Below are positions 8,702-19,558 of a DNA stretch of 64,000 nt, piece after piece (the stretch's first letter is position 1; every line of letters begins with the position of its first letter). The notes under the pieces were generated by a model, which saw only the letters and a list, made by a program, of their open reading frames with translations, did no database searches and was not told the origin of the DNA. The position numbers were made by a program, and so were the translations under genes. Location of the stretch: assembly GCF_003143515.1 (NCBI RefSeq), contig NZ_CP029343.1, positions 1,364,001 through 1,428,000 on the forward strand. The letters run 5' to 3'. The DNA is from Massilia oculi. Its GTDB lineage: Bacteria > Pseudomonadota > Gammaproteobacteria > Burkholderiales > Burkholderiaceae_D.

Positions 8702-9973
8702 ATGTCCCAACTCCGTCTTGCCCGCCTCTGCCTGATGCTGGCCGCCGTCGGCCTCTCGGCCCCGGCCCTGACCACCGCCGTCCACGCGCAAGAGAAGCCT
8801 GCCGCCGAAGCGCCGAAGGACACCGTCCGCCCAGAGCTGTTCAAGCTGCTCGACCCGGCCGCGATCAAGCCGCTGATGGACGCAAAGAATTACGCCGAAG
8901 TGCAGAACCGCGTGCAGCAGGCCGAAGCCTTCCCGAACCGCACCCCGTACGAAGACTACGTCGTCAACCGCATGAAGCTGTCGCTGGGTTCGGCGACCAA
9001 CAATAACGAGATCGCCATGCCGGCGCTCGAAGCCGTGATCAATTCCGGCCGCCTGCAAGGCCAGGAACAGGCCGACTTCATCCTGGCCCTGGGCAATATG
9101 CACTACAACGCCAAGGACTACACCAAGGCGATCGAGTGGTTCAAGCGCTATCAGAAGGAAAGCTCGACCCCTGAAAAAGTCGCGCCTTCCCTGATCCGCG
9201 CCTATTATCTGGGCGGCGACTTCGCCAACGCCAAGGCGGCCCTGCTGCCGGCGATCGAAGCGACCGAGAAAGCCGGCCAGAAGCCGAGCGAGGAAGACCT
9301 GCGCCTGCTGGCCTCGTCGGCCAACAAGGTCAAGGACGACGCGGGCTACCTGACCGCGCTGGAAAAACTGGTCGCCCACTACCCGAACGACGACTTCTGG
9401 ACCGACGTCCTGAACCGCGGCGTGGCGCGTAAGTCTGGCTTCGATGCGCAGACCAATATGATCAACGTGTACCGCCTCGAAGCGGCCACCGTCAAGAAGA
9501 TGGCGCCGGAAGAATACGTCGACCTGGCCGAACTGGCGCTGCGCGACGGCTTCCCGAGCGAAGCCAAGAAGGCCATGGACGCAGGCTACGCCGCCGGCGT
9601 GCTGGGCCAGGGCTCTAACGCCAAGGCCCACGCCGCCCTGCGCGACAAGGCGACCAAGGGCGCGGCCGACGATGCCAAGAACATCGCCGCCGGCGAAGCC
9701 TCGGCCGCCAAGGCCAAGACCGGCGCCGGCCTGGTCAACCTGGGCTGGGCCTACGCCACCATGGACCAGGGCGACAAGGGTGTCGGCTTCATCCAGCAAG
9801 GCATCGCCAAGGGCGGCCTGAAGAACCCTGAAGAAGCCAAGCTGCGCCTGGGCATGGCGCAGGCGCTGGCCGGCAAGAAAGCCGAAGCCATCCAGACCTT
9901 CCAGACCGTCAAGGGCGGCGGCGGCGCCGGCGACCTGGCGAAATACTGGATCGTTCACCTGAACCAGAAATAA
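8702..9973 (+). CDS. Exported tetratricopeptide-repeat protein
   Basis: 423 residues with a good AAGGA ribosome binding site seven bases before the ATG. Residues 1-30 are a signal peptide ending VHAQ. The mature protein is alpha-helical and repetitive. TPR-like stretches include the ILALGNMHYNAKDYTKAIEWFKRYQ and LRLGMAQALAGKKAEAIQTF segments. The C-terminal half is rich in Ala/Lys/Gly. No enzymatic motif is visible, so it is probably a periplasmic scaffold or assembly factor. Single gene with its own promoter and a strong terminator. The partner is unknown. Confidence 0.8.
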   Translation: MSQLRLARLCLMLAAVGLSAPALTTAVHAQEKPAAEAPKDTVRPELFKLLDPAAIKPLMDAKNYAEVQNRVQQAEAFPNRTPYEDYVVNRMKLSLGSATNNNEIAMPALEAVINSGRLQGQEQADFILALGNMHYNAKDYTKAIEWFKRYQKESSTPEKVAPSLIRAYYLGGDFANAKAALLPAIEATEKAGQKPSEEDLRLLASSANKVKDDAGYLTALEKLVAHYPNDDFWTDVLNRGVARKSGFDAQTNMINVYRLEAATVKKMAPEEYVDLAELALRDGFPSEAKKAMDAGYAAGVLGQGSNAKAHAALRDKATKGAADDAKNIAAGEASAAKAKTGAGLVNLGWAYATMDQGDKGVGFIQQGIAKGGLKNPEEAKLRLGMAQALAGKKAEAIQTFQTVKGGGGAGDLAKYWIVHLNQK

Positions 9974-9998
9974 TCCTTCGTCTGACGACGGACCCGCG

Positions 9999-10034
9999 AA
10001 AGCGGGCCGGGCTTGCCGCCCGGCCCGCTTTTTT
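9999..10034 (+). terminator. Rho-independent terminator of the TPR gene
   Basis: Perfect 11-bp GC stem (GCGGGCCGGGC / GCCCGGCCCGC) with a 5-base loop TTGCC, followed by six T. Confidence 0.95.
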
Positions 10035-10151
10035 CATGGCGGGTCATGCTGTCCCGCCGCTGCCGCCCGGTTTTGCTCCTGGAACGTGCGGGGCCGTACA
10101 TTAGCGCGCCGCTCATCGCTCGATAATTGCCTTATTTGCATCGGAGGCGAC

Positions 10152-11222
10152 ATGACGACGGTACGCAAGGGCCAGGCGCCCGCCAAGCTGGGACGCAACG
10201 AATTCCACCTGCGCTTTCGCAGGGCCTTCCAGGACCCTGGCTACGAAGCGCTCGACCGCGAACTGGCGGCGATCGAGGACGTGGCCTGGGATGCCTATCA
10301 GGACGGCCGCAAGGCCCCGCACACGGTCAAGGCCGGCCCCGATTTCGTCGATCCCGGCTACGACCTGTCGGTCGAGTGGAAGGAAGCGCGCGACCGCCTG
10401 CTCGGCGCCGAGCGGCATCAGAAGGATCCCGGCTCGCGCAACCGCGTCCTCCTGATCAACGCCTCGGCCCGCAACGACGGCACCTGTCCCGGCGAAATCT
10501 CGAAGAGCTGGCGCATGACCCAGCTGGCCAAGGATGTGCTGGAAGACCAGGGCTTCGAAGCCGACGTGCTCGACCTCTCCCTGCTCAATTCCGACTACGA
10601 CCGTCACATCCACCCCTGCAAGGGCTGCGTGTCGACGGCGATGCCGCTGTGCCACTGGCCGTGCAGCTGCTACCCGAACCATGCCGAACGCCAGGTGGGC
10701 GACTGGATGAACGAGATCTACGAACGCTGGGTGCTGGCCCATGGCGTCATCATCATCACCCCGGTCTACTGGTACCAGGCCCCGGCGGTACTGAAACTGA
10801 TGATCGACCGCCTGGTATGCGCCGATGGCGGCAATCCCGACCCGACGTCGACCCATGGCAAGGACGCCGAACAGGCCAAGCAGATCGAGCGCGACGGCTG
10901 GAATTATCCGAAACACCTGGCCGGCCGCGCGTTCGGGCTGCTGGTGCACGGCGACGTGGCCGGCATCGAGGGCACGCGGCGCTCGCTGTCGGACTGGCTC
11001 GAATGGATGGGCTTGATCAACTCGGGCAGCTTCGGCCAGCTCGACCGCTACATCGGCTATTACGAGTCGTATGCCGACAGCCACGAGACCTTCGACAAGG
11101 ACACCGCGGTGCAGGAAGAGACGCGCAACGTGGCGCGCGCGGTGGCCACCGCCGTGCGCGAGGTGCGCGCCGGCCGGGTCGCCGTGGTCAGCCAGCCCTT
11201 GAAGAATCCGCGTCCGAAATGA
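10152..11222 (+). CDS. Flavodoxin-fold NAD(P)H-dependent oxidoreductase with a Cys-rich loop
   Basis: 356 residues. The start at 10152 has a GGAGG five bases upstream. An N-terminal helical extension of about 95 residues precedes a flavodoxin-like fold. VLLINASARNDGTCPGE reads as the FMN phosphate loop, and VIIITPVYWYQAPAVLKLMIDR as the flavin-contacting segment. Between them a cysteine cluster (HPCKGCVSTAMPLCHWPCSC) suggests a metal or redox site. It is cytoplasmic, with no signal peptide. The substrate is unknown; the family includes NADPH-dependent FMN and quinone reductases. It ends 52 bases before the GntR regulator on the same strand. Confidence 0.8.
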   Translation: MTTVRKGQAPAKLGRNEFHLRFRRAFQDPGYEALDRELAAIEDVAWDAYQDGRKAPHTVKAGPDFVDPGYDLSVEWKEARDRLLGAERHQKDPGSRNRVLLINASARNDGTCPGEISKSWRMTQLAKDVLEDQGFEADVLDLSLLNSDYDRHIHPCKGCVSTAMPLCHWPCSCYPNHAERQVGDWMNEIYERWVLAHGVIIITPVYWYQAPAVLKLMIDRLVCADGGNPDPTSTHGKDAEQAKQIERDGWNYPKHLAGRAFGLLVHGDVAGIEGTRRSLSDWLEWMGLINSGSFGQLDRYIGYYESYADSHETFDKDTAVQEETRNVARAVATAVREVRAGRVAVVSQPLKNPRPK

Positions 11223-11274
11223 CCGCCTGCCCGGCCTGCGGTATCATTTCCGGTCCGTTGACCACGCAAAACGC

Positions 11275-12033
11275 ATGAATCCCCTCGTCCAGCTGATGCA
11301 CGACTTCGCCAAGGCCAGCCTCGCCGCCGGCGCCGGCAAGCTGCCGCTCTACCAGCAACTGCAGCGCGCGCTGCGCCAGGCGATCGACAACGGTGTCTAC
11401 GGCCCCTCGGGCGCCCTGCCCGCCGAGCGCCAGCTGGCGCTGGAGCTGGGCATCTCGCGCATCACGGTGCGCAAGGCGATCGACAGCCTGGTCGACGACG
11501 GCCTGCTGGTGCGGCGCGCCGGCTCCGGCAATTTTCTCAACACGCGGATCGAAAAGAATTTCGCCAAGCTGAGTTCGTTCTCGGAAGACATGCGCGCCCG
11601 TGGACGGGTGCCGAAAAGCAGCTGGCTCAAGCGTTCGGAAGGCCTGGTCACGCCCGAGGAAGCATTGCGCCTGCGGCTCTCGCCGGGCACGCCGGTGTAC
11701 CGCTTCAACCGCCTGCGCTATGCCGACGATGCGCCGATGTGCCTGGAATACGCGACCATCGCCGCCTTCGCCCTGCCTTCGCTCGACGCCGTGGGCGACT
11801 CGATGTACGAGGCGCTCGCGGCGACCGGCAACCGTCCGGTGCGCGCGCTGCAGCGCCTGTCGGCCCTGCTGCTGGGCGCCGAACAGGCGCGCCTGCTGGA
11901 TGCGCGCGAGGGCGATGCCGGCCTGTGCGTGGAACGGCTCGGCTTTTTGCGTGACGGGCGCGCGGTGGAGTTTTGCCGCTCGTATTTTCGCGGCGATACC
12001 TATGATTTCGTGGCCGAATTGAACGCCGCCTGA
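11275..12033 (+). CDS. GntR-family regulator, HutC/UTRA subfamily (probable amino-sugar regulator)
   Basis: 252 residues. The N-terminal winged helix-turn-helix covers about residues 23-88, with LPAERQLALELGISRITVRKAI and DGLLVRRAGSGNF. A UTRA effector domain follows (residues about 95-245; VYRFNRLRYADDAPMCLEYA). UTRA regulators such as NagR, DasR and YvoA sense phosphorylated amino sugars. The nag genes lie about 2.8 kb upstream, so control of that operon is plausible but is inferred from proximity only. The start codon follows the reductase gene closely. Confidence 0.85.
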   Translation: MNPLVQLMHDFAKASLAAGAGKLPLYQQLQRALRQAIDNGVYGPSGALPAERQLALELGISRITVRKAIDSLVDDGLLVRRAGSGNFLNTRIEKNFAKLSSFSEDMRARGRVPKSSWLKRSEGLVTPEEALRLRLSPGTPVYRFNRLRYADDAPMCLEYATIAAFALPSLDAVGDSMYEALAATGNRPVRALQRLSALLLGAEQARLLDAREGDAGLCVERLGFLRDGRAVEFCRSYFRGDTYDFVAELNAA

Positions 12034-12078
12034 AGTAAGTGATGGTAATCTGGCAGCTTTCACCACGCGAGGACAACC

Positions 12079-12687
12079 ATGTTCAAGAGAATGGCGGCGG
12101 AAGCACTGGGGCTGAGCGATATCGGCGTCATCGTCGGACCGGCGGACTACAGCAAGGTCGATGCGGACGACTACCTGTTCAACGAGGACGGTGAGCAGAT
12201 CTTCTTCCTCATCAAGAGCAAGAAGGACGAGTACTGCTTCACCAACCTCGCGCTGATCCATGTCGACGGCGATTCGGCCGTGTCCTCGAAGCGTTCGATC
12301 AAGCGCTACGAATATGCGTCGACCCTGATCACCAATGTCAGCATCGAAACAGCCGGCACATTGGACATGGACATCGAGCTCAAGTTCAATATCGACGACA
12401 CGAAGTTCTCGATCGACGTCAAGAAATCCTTCATCGAGCAACTGAAGGACATCTATAAAGCCCTGATCACGATCGGCAAGCAGCAACGCCGCGACGCGCT
12501 ATGCCGCGACAATGCGCTGCGCACGCTGGACGCCACCGCCTCGGTCCACAAGCTCAATATCGCCCCCGGCGCCGGCAGCCTGGTCAGCCAGTACGGCGAA
12601 TTGCTGGAAGCGCTGAACACGGCCATGCTCGATACGCACACCAGGCGCGATTTCAGCGACGTATTCGCCAGGTACATCCACAACTGA
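12079..12687 (+). CDS. Bacterial PH-domain protein, YvbH-like
   Basis: 202 residues, no signal peptide or membrane segment. About residues 15-125 match the bacterial PH-like domain (bPH) family, including the KKDEYCFTNLALIHVDGDSA and KRYEYASTLITNVS regions. The C-terminal helical part resembles the extension that follows this domain in YvbH of Bacillus. The structure is known for the family, but the function is not. Its start is 45 bases after the regulator stop, so read-through is possible. It ends at a bidirectional terminator. Confidence 0.8.
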   Translation: MFKRMAAEALGLSDIGVIVGPADYSKVDADDYLFNEDGEQIFFLIKSKKDEYCFTNLALIHVDGDSAVSSKRSIKRYEYASTLITNVSIETAGTLDMDIELKFNIDDTKFSIDVKKSFIEQLKDIYKALITIGKQQRRDALCRDNALRTLDATASVHKLNIAPGAGSLVSQYGELLEALNTAMLDTHTRRDFSDVFARYIHN

Positions 12688-12702
12688 AGTTGGCGCCCAT
12701 GA

Positions 12703-12742
12703 AAAAACCGTCATGCCGAGCAAGGCGGCAATGACGGTTTTT
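12703..12742. terminator. Bidirectional terminator between convergent genes
   Basis: An A-run, then ACCGTCATGCCG, a short loop, the complementary CGGCAATGACGGT and a T-run. One unpaired A interrupts the stem. A- and T-tracts on both sides let it serve the PH-domain gene and the PEP-CTERM gene. Confidence 0.9.
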
Positions 12743-12776
12743 CCATTGCCGGCGTCGCGCCGGCGGCGTACCTGAA

Positions 12777-13460
12777 TTACGCCTGCTTGCCCGAGCGGCG
12801 GCGACGCACAGCGCCGATCAGGCCGAGTCCTGCAAGCAGCGTCGCCAGGGTGGCCGGCTCCGGGACTTCGGCAAACGGGGTGTAGTCATACGAGACCTGC
12901 ACCGCGCCCGATGCGAAGGTGTCGAATCCGGTCGTCACATTGCCAGGTCCCTTTGCGAACGAGGTGCCCAGCGCGCTCAGCCCGAGTTCGATGAAACCTT
13001 TGCCCGAGAACAGGGCGAAATCGCTGGCGCTGCTGCTCAGGAACGACTCGGCACGGCTTGCCTGGACTTCACCGGTGTGGATACCCGAGGTGCCGGCGAA
13101 ATCGAGAACACGGTCATAGCGTCCGAGACTGTAAATCTGGTCGAATACCGGGTTGGCCACGACCAGCGTGGTGCCATCCGGGCGGGTCAGCTCGATGGTC
13201 GAACCCAAGGTCAGGGTGACCTTGGTCGCACTGCTGCCCCGGTTTTCGGCGAAGCCGGCGCCGCTGACCACGCCACTCAGGTCGAACTTGATCGAATTAA
13301 GGGTGCCCAGCTTCGTGTCGAACTTGTTGAAACGCAGCGCCTCGGACCAATCCGTTTCGGTGGCGCCAATACTGTTATTGAAGCTGATCACGGCGGCCTG
13401 GGCGCCAGCGATGGGGAACAGGGCGGCGGCAAGGGCCAGAGCGGCGAAAGTCTTTTTCAA
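12777..13460 (-). CDS. PEP-CTERM sorted surface protein, choice-of-anchor E type
   Basis: 227 residues from a TTG at 13460; ATGs at 13487 and 13496 are alternatives. The TTG is preferred because the product then begins MKKTFAALALAAALFPIAGAQA, a textbook signal peptide, and because the sigma-54-like promoter predicts a transcript starting near 13506. The mature part resembles the choice-of-anchor E domain (FDTKLGTLNSIKFDL and VQVSYDYTPF). The C-terminus carries VPEPATLATLLAGLGLIG followed by RRRR: PEP motif, transmembrane helix and basic tail. Such proteins are processed by an exosortase and delivered to the surface or exopolysaccharide matrix. No exosortase is in this window. Confidence 0.88.
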   Translation of the reverse strand: MKKTFAALALAAALFPIAGAQAAVISFNNSIGATETDWSEALRFNKFDTKLGTLNSIKFDLSGVVSGAGFAENRGSSATKVTLTLGSTIELTRPDGTTLVVANPVFDQIYSLGRYDRVLDFAGTSGIHTGEVQASRAESFLSSSASDFALFSGKGFIELGLSALGTSFAKGPGNVTTGFDTFASGAVQVSYDYTPFAEVPEPATLATLLAGLGLIGAVRRRRSGKQA

Positions 13461-13515
13461 GTTGATCTCACTGGGGTAGAAATGCATTGGTTGCATACGG
13501 CGACTGGCAACCAAT

Positions 13516-13533
13516 AAGCATAACTCATGCCAA
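13516..13533 (-). promoter_or_regulatory. Sigma-54-type promoter of the PEP-CTERM gene
   Basis: On the minus strand TGGCATGAGTTATGCTT has the invariant GG and GC exactly 12 bases apart, as in the -24/-12 consensus. RpoN-dependent control of PEP-CTERM genes, with the PrsK/PrsR pair, is known in some betaproteobacteria. Confidence 0.65.
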
Positions 13534-13594
13534 TGAGAACTAAATGAGTTAAAACAAGGACTTAGTTTTTTGAAGCGCCAACTGCCCGGCGGGA

Positions 13595-13630
13595 GTGTAA
13601 GAATTTCCGACAGGCATAAAATTCTCACAC
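13595..13630. promoter_or_regulatory. Inverted repeat upstream of the sigma-54 promoter (candidate enhancer site)
   Basis: GTGTAAGAATT and AATTCTCACAC are inverted with one mismatch and a 14-base spacer that contains CCGACA. It sits about 60-115 bases upstream of the predicted transcription start, where an RpoN enhancer protein would bind. It also overlaps the SDR stop codon, but has no T-run, so a terminator role is less likely. Confidence 0.4.
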
Positions 13631-14416
13631 AGCGGTAAAGCCGCCATCGACCACCATTTCGTGGCCGTTAATGTAGGACGCCATGTCCGAACACAACCAC
13701 AGGGCGGCCTGCGCCACCTCGCCCGCCTCGGCGAAACGCCCCATCGGATGCGCCGCCTTGAGCTTCTTCTCGATGCCCGGATCGCGCTCGAAGGCGCGCG
13801 CCAGCATCGGCGTCTTGACCGCGGCCGGGCACAGCACGTTGACGCGGATGCCTTCGCGCGCGTACTCGGCGGCGGCGCTCTTGGTCAGGCCGACCACCGC
13901 ATGCTTGCTGGCGCCATAGATCGCGTGGTTCGGGCTGCCGACCAGGCCGGCGATGCCGGCCATATTGACGATCGCGCCATGACCCTGCTTGAGCATCTGG
14001 CGCAGCTGGTATTTCATGCACAGCCAGACGCCCTTGACGTTGACGTTCATGATGCGGTCGAACTGCTCGTCGTCGGCGTCGGCCAGTGGCTGGCGCTCTT
14101 CCTCGACCGCGGCATTGTTGATCGCGAAGTCGAGCCGGCCATAGTAATTGATGGTCTTGTCGACCAGGGCTTCGACGTCCCCGGCGCGGGTGACATTACT
14201 TTGCACGAACAGCGCCTTGCCGCCGTTTTCGACGATCATCGCCGCCGTGGCGTGCCCACCGTCGATCGAGACGTCGGCCACGACCACGCTGGCGCCGGCA
14301 CGGCCGAACGCCAGGGCGATGGCGCGACCGATTCCACTGGCGGCCCCGGTGACCAAAACGACCTTGCCGGTGAACGACAAACCGCCTGCCGGCTGCTGCT
14401 TGCTGATGGCCTTCAT
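13625..14416 (-). CDS. Short-chain dehydrogenase/reductase with the catalytic Ser replaced by Gly
   Basis: 263 residues, classical SDR: cofactor loop VTGAASGIGRA near residue 23, INNAA after strand four, YGASK catalytic Tyr and Lys. The catalytic Ser normally lies 13 residues before the Tyr. In this frame the segment is NMAGIAG, with Gly at that position (codon GGC on the minus strand). The substrate is not evident. If the Ser is truly absent, activity may be weak or the protein may have another role. It lies between the PEP-CTERM gene and the M16 peptidase on the same strand, with about 100 bases to the M16 stop. Cytoplasmic. Confidence 0.85.
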   Translation of the reverse strand: MKAISKQQPAGGLSFTGKVVLVTGAASGIGRAIALAFGRAGASVVVADVSIDGGHATAAMIVENGGKALFVQSNVTRAGDVEALVDKTINYYGRLDFAINNAAVEEERQPLADADDEQFDRIMNVNVKGVWLCMKYQLRQMLKQGHGAIVNMAGIAGLVGSPNHAIYGASKHAVVGLTKSAAAEYAREGIRVNVLCPAAVKTPMLARAFERDPGIEKKLKAAHPMGRFAEAGEVAQAALWLCSDMASYINGHEMVVDGGFTAV

Positions 14417-14519
14417 GATGCTCCCTGGATGAAACTTTTGCTTCCGAAAAGAAACATTTTAACGCATGGCTTCGTGCATTGTCACAATCCAGAGAGTTTT
14501 TGTCAGGAAACTGTTGTAG

Positions 14520-17315
<2,796 letters not shown>

Positions 17316-17331
17316 GGTGTCCCGTCTACTC

Positions 17332-17354
17332 GGCGGGACGCCAGCCGTCCCGCC
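17332..17354 (-). repeat. GC stem-loop in the M16 leader
   Basis: Perfect 9-bp inverted repeat GGCGGGACG / CGTCCCGCC with a 5-base loop, between the CBS gene stop and the M16 start. No T-run follows, so it is not a clear intrinsic terminator. Confidence 0.5.
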
Positions 17355-17433
17355 TGCTCCACGATGGTAGCAGACGGGCGTGTTTCCGGTGACCTATACG
17401 CCCATCCAGTCGACAGGACTTGCCGGCAGGCAG

Positions 17434-17883
17434 CTATTGGCGCACGCGGCGCTCGTGCGATTGCTGCCAGGAGCCGATGCGCGACAGCTCGCTGATCTCT
17501 TCGGCCAGGAACTCGAGGAGGTCGTCGGCGCTGACGATGCCGCTCAGATTGCCCTGACCATCCACGACCGGCACCCGGCGGATGCCGCGCAGGCGCATGT
17601 GCTCGATGGTCTCGTAGACGTCGTCGGATATGCTGGCGGTGAGCAGGTCGTCGCTCATGATGTCGCCGGCCAGCAGGCTGGCCGGATCGAGGCCGGGCGC
17701 GATGACGGCCAGCACGATGTCGCGGTCGGTCAGGATGCCGAGGGGAACGTTGCCGCCGCCGCCGGTGTCGACCACGACCAGGTCGCCGACGTGGTGGCGC
17801 CGCATCAGCATGGCGGCGCCCTGGACCGTCTCGTCGCGGGTGCAGCAGATGGTGTCGCTGGTGCAAATATCGCCGATGCGCAT
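17434..17883 (-). CDS. Tandem CBS-domain protein
   Basis: 149 residues composed of two CBS motifs (about residues 8-65 and 75-130) and a short C-terminal tail. Recognisable stretches are VGDLVVVDTGGGGNVPLGILTDRDI and IRRVPVVDGQGNLSGIVSADDLLEFL. CBS pairs bind adenosine nucleotides and act as sensors, usually regulating a partner. This is a stand-alone form, like the universal-stress-associated CBS proteins. No partner enzyme is adjacent. The gene is separated from the upstream DUF3579 gene by a terminator. Cytoplasmic. Confidence 0.88.
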   Translation of the reverse strand: MRIGDICTSDTICCTRDETVQGAAMLMRRHHVGDLVVVDTGGGGNVPLGILTDRDIVLAVIAPGLDPASLLAGDIMSDDLLTASISDDVYETIEHMRLRGIRRVPVVDGQGNLSGIVSADDLLEFLAEEISELSRIGSWQQSHERRVRQ

Positions 17884-17931
17884 GATCGCCCCTCCCCGGC
17901 TCCGATCCGTGTGAGGCTAGGCCGAAACAAA

Positions 17932-17963
17932 ACTGGCGCTTTGATTTCGATCAAAGCGCCAGT
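17932..17963 (-). terminator. Rho-independent terminator of the DUF3579 gene
   Basis: Perfect 13-bp stem ACTGGCGCTTTGA / TCAAAGCGCCAGT with a six-base loop, followed on the minus strand by TTTGTTT. Confidence 0.85.
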
Positions 17964-17985
17964 AGCGGCAAGCTTGCAGGAACGT

Positions 17986-18339
17986 TCAGGCGGCGCCTGG
18001 TTTCTTTTCGCCAGGCAAGGGCACGAAACAGGCGTCGACCACCTGCATATCGTTGTCCTTGGCGAAGCTGCAGACGAAATGGTAAGCCATCGGCTCGATC
18101 TTCTGCAGGCTGCGATTGACCACGACGGCCTTGGTGCCGTTGACCACGGTCGGGTAGACGTAGGGCGAGAACTTCAGGTGGGCATTGGGGCCGCCGGAGC
18201 CGGGGCAGTAGCAGGCCATGACGCCGCACAGCCGCTCGGCCCAGTCGCTCGGGCGGAACGTCTTGCCTTTATTCGTGATGCCCAGGATGAAAAACTCGCC
18301 AGAGAGTTCATCATCCTTGGATGGCGCTTGGTCGGTCAT
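17986..18339 (-). CDS. DUF3579 protein
   Basis: 117 residues. The conserved DUF3579 block is clear: EFFILGITNKGKTFRPSDWAERLCGVMA near the start, then SPYVYPTV and IEPMAYHFVCSFAKDNDMQV. The family is small, cytoplasmic and typical of Betaproteobacteria. No function is established. It has its own -10 (TATAAT at 18462-18467) and a terminator, so it is probably monocistronic with a leader of about 115 bases that contains overlapping inverted repeats. Confidence 0.85.
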   Translation of the reverse strand: MTDQAPSKDDELSGEFFILGITNKGKTFRPSDWAERLCGVMACYCPGSGGPNAHLKFSPYVYPTVVNGTKAVVVNRSLQKIEPMAYHFVCSFAKDNDMQVVDACFVPLPGEKKPGAA

Positions 18340-18412
18340 AGTCCTACGGGCTCAGACAGAAAATACTGCGTGGGTGAGAGCAAATGCGGCTCAGTGCAAT
18401 ACAGCGTTGCCA

Positions 18413-18467
18413 GTGTCCTGAACTGACGGTTCGTTGAACGAGGACACTGAGTTCAGGCAGTATTATA
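18413..18467 (-). promoter_or_regulatory. -10 box and overlapping inverted repeats in the DUF3579 leader
   Basis: TATAAT is at 18462-18467 on the minus strand with a weak -35. Just downstream, CAGTGTCCT/AGGACACTG and CCTGAACT/AGTTCAGG are interlocking inverted repeats. They could form alternative hairpins in the leader or be a binding site. Confidence 0.4.
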
Positions 18468-18507
18468 TCTTATAGAAGACTTGAGGACGAGACCCGGCGC
18501 GCCACAC

Positions 18508-19467
18508 TCAGCGCAGCCAGGCCACGCTCGAGGTCAGCAGCAGCAGGATCATCCACAGGATGAGGGCGCGCCACACCAGTCCGACCGTGCTCTGCAGGGC
18601 GCGGACGTTCGGCTCCTCGCCCGGCATCACGTCCACATCGCTCTCGCTCAAGTCCACCGTGGCGGCGTCCGCCGGTAGCAATTGTGGCGCATTTTCGTTC
18701 GGCGTGCCGAGGCGCACACCCATCGCACCGCCGCCGGCCGACAGGATGATGCCGCGCGCCTCGTCGGCCCAGCGGTTGGCGAAGTTGCGCCAGGCATAAA
18801 TGGCGTCCTCGAAGTTGCCGACCACGGCAAAGGCCACCGCCGTCAGGCGCACCGGCACCCAGTCGATCCAGTAGAAAGCCCTGGCGGCGAACTGGCCGAA
18901 GGCTTCGTTGCGCATATGGTCGGGCTCGTTCCAGGCGCGCGACAGGTATTCGGACACGCGGTACATCACGGCGCCCGCCGGCCCCAGCGGCATCAGGAAC
19001 CAGAAGAACACGCCGAACACGTTGCGATGGGTCGTGATCAAGGCCTTCTCGACCGCGATGCGGGTGATCTCGGTGCTATCCATCCCGACGGTGTCCAGCC
19101 TCGTCCATTCGGCCAGCAGGGACCGCGCCCTGGCGTCATCTCCCGCATTGAGCGCGAACTGGATCGAGGTGAAGTAATGGCTGTAGTGACGGAAACCGAG
19201 GGTCAGGTAGACGATCAGGACATTCCAGGCAAATGCCAAGAAGACCAGGTTGTAATGCATGAAGAACCAGTAGACGAGCCAGGTCGGCAGCATCAGCGCG
19301 GTCATCATCAGGATCCAGCCCATGCGCCCATTCTTCTGCTCGCCAGCATTGAACCAGGTCTCGATACGCATGGCGAGCGACTTGACGCCGCCATATACCT
19401 GGTTATCGGCGCGCAGCGGTTTCAGTTGCTCGATGAGCAGTGCGCACAGGATGGAAAAGAATGTCAT
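18508..19467 (-). CDS. CobD/CbiB-family integral membrane protein
   Basis: 319 residues. The start MTFFSILCALLIEQLKPL resembles the betaproteobacterial CobD/CbiB-like family. Four to five hydrophobic segments are visible (for example LMMTALMLPTWLVYWFFM, VFLAFAWNVLIVYLTLGF, and the C-terminal LILWMILLLLTSSVAWL). True CobD makes adenosylcobinamide phosphate in cobalamin synthesis. No other cob gene is near, and this stand-alone paralogue is common in organisms that do not make B12 here, so the reaction is uncertain. It lies downstream of the NUDIX gene with a 91-base gap on the same strand. Confidence 0.78.
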   Translation of the reverse strand: MTFFSILCALLIEQLKPLRADNQVYGGVKSLAMRIETWFNAGEQKNGRMGWILMMTALMLPTWLVYWFFMHYNLVFLAFAWNVLIVYLTLGFRHYSHYFTSIQFALNAGDDARARSLLAEWTRLDTVGMDSTEITRIAVEKALITTHRNVFGVFFWFLMPLGPAGAVMYRVSEYLSRAWNEPDHMRNEAFGQFAARAFYWIDWVPVRLTAVAFAVVGNFEDAIYAWRNFANRWADEARGIILSAGGGAMGVRLGTPNENAPQLLPADAATVDLSESDVDVMPGEEPNVRALQSTVGLVWRALILWMILLLLTSSVAWLR

Positions 19468-19558
19468 TCAGGAACCCTTTTTTGTTATGGCAATACGACT
19501 GCCCCGTTACGATAGCGGAGAAGCCTGCCAGAATCAAATCCAGACCTGAAATAAAGCG

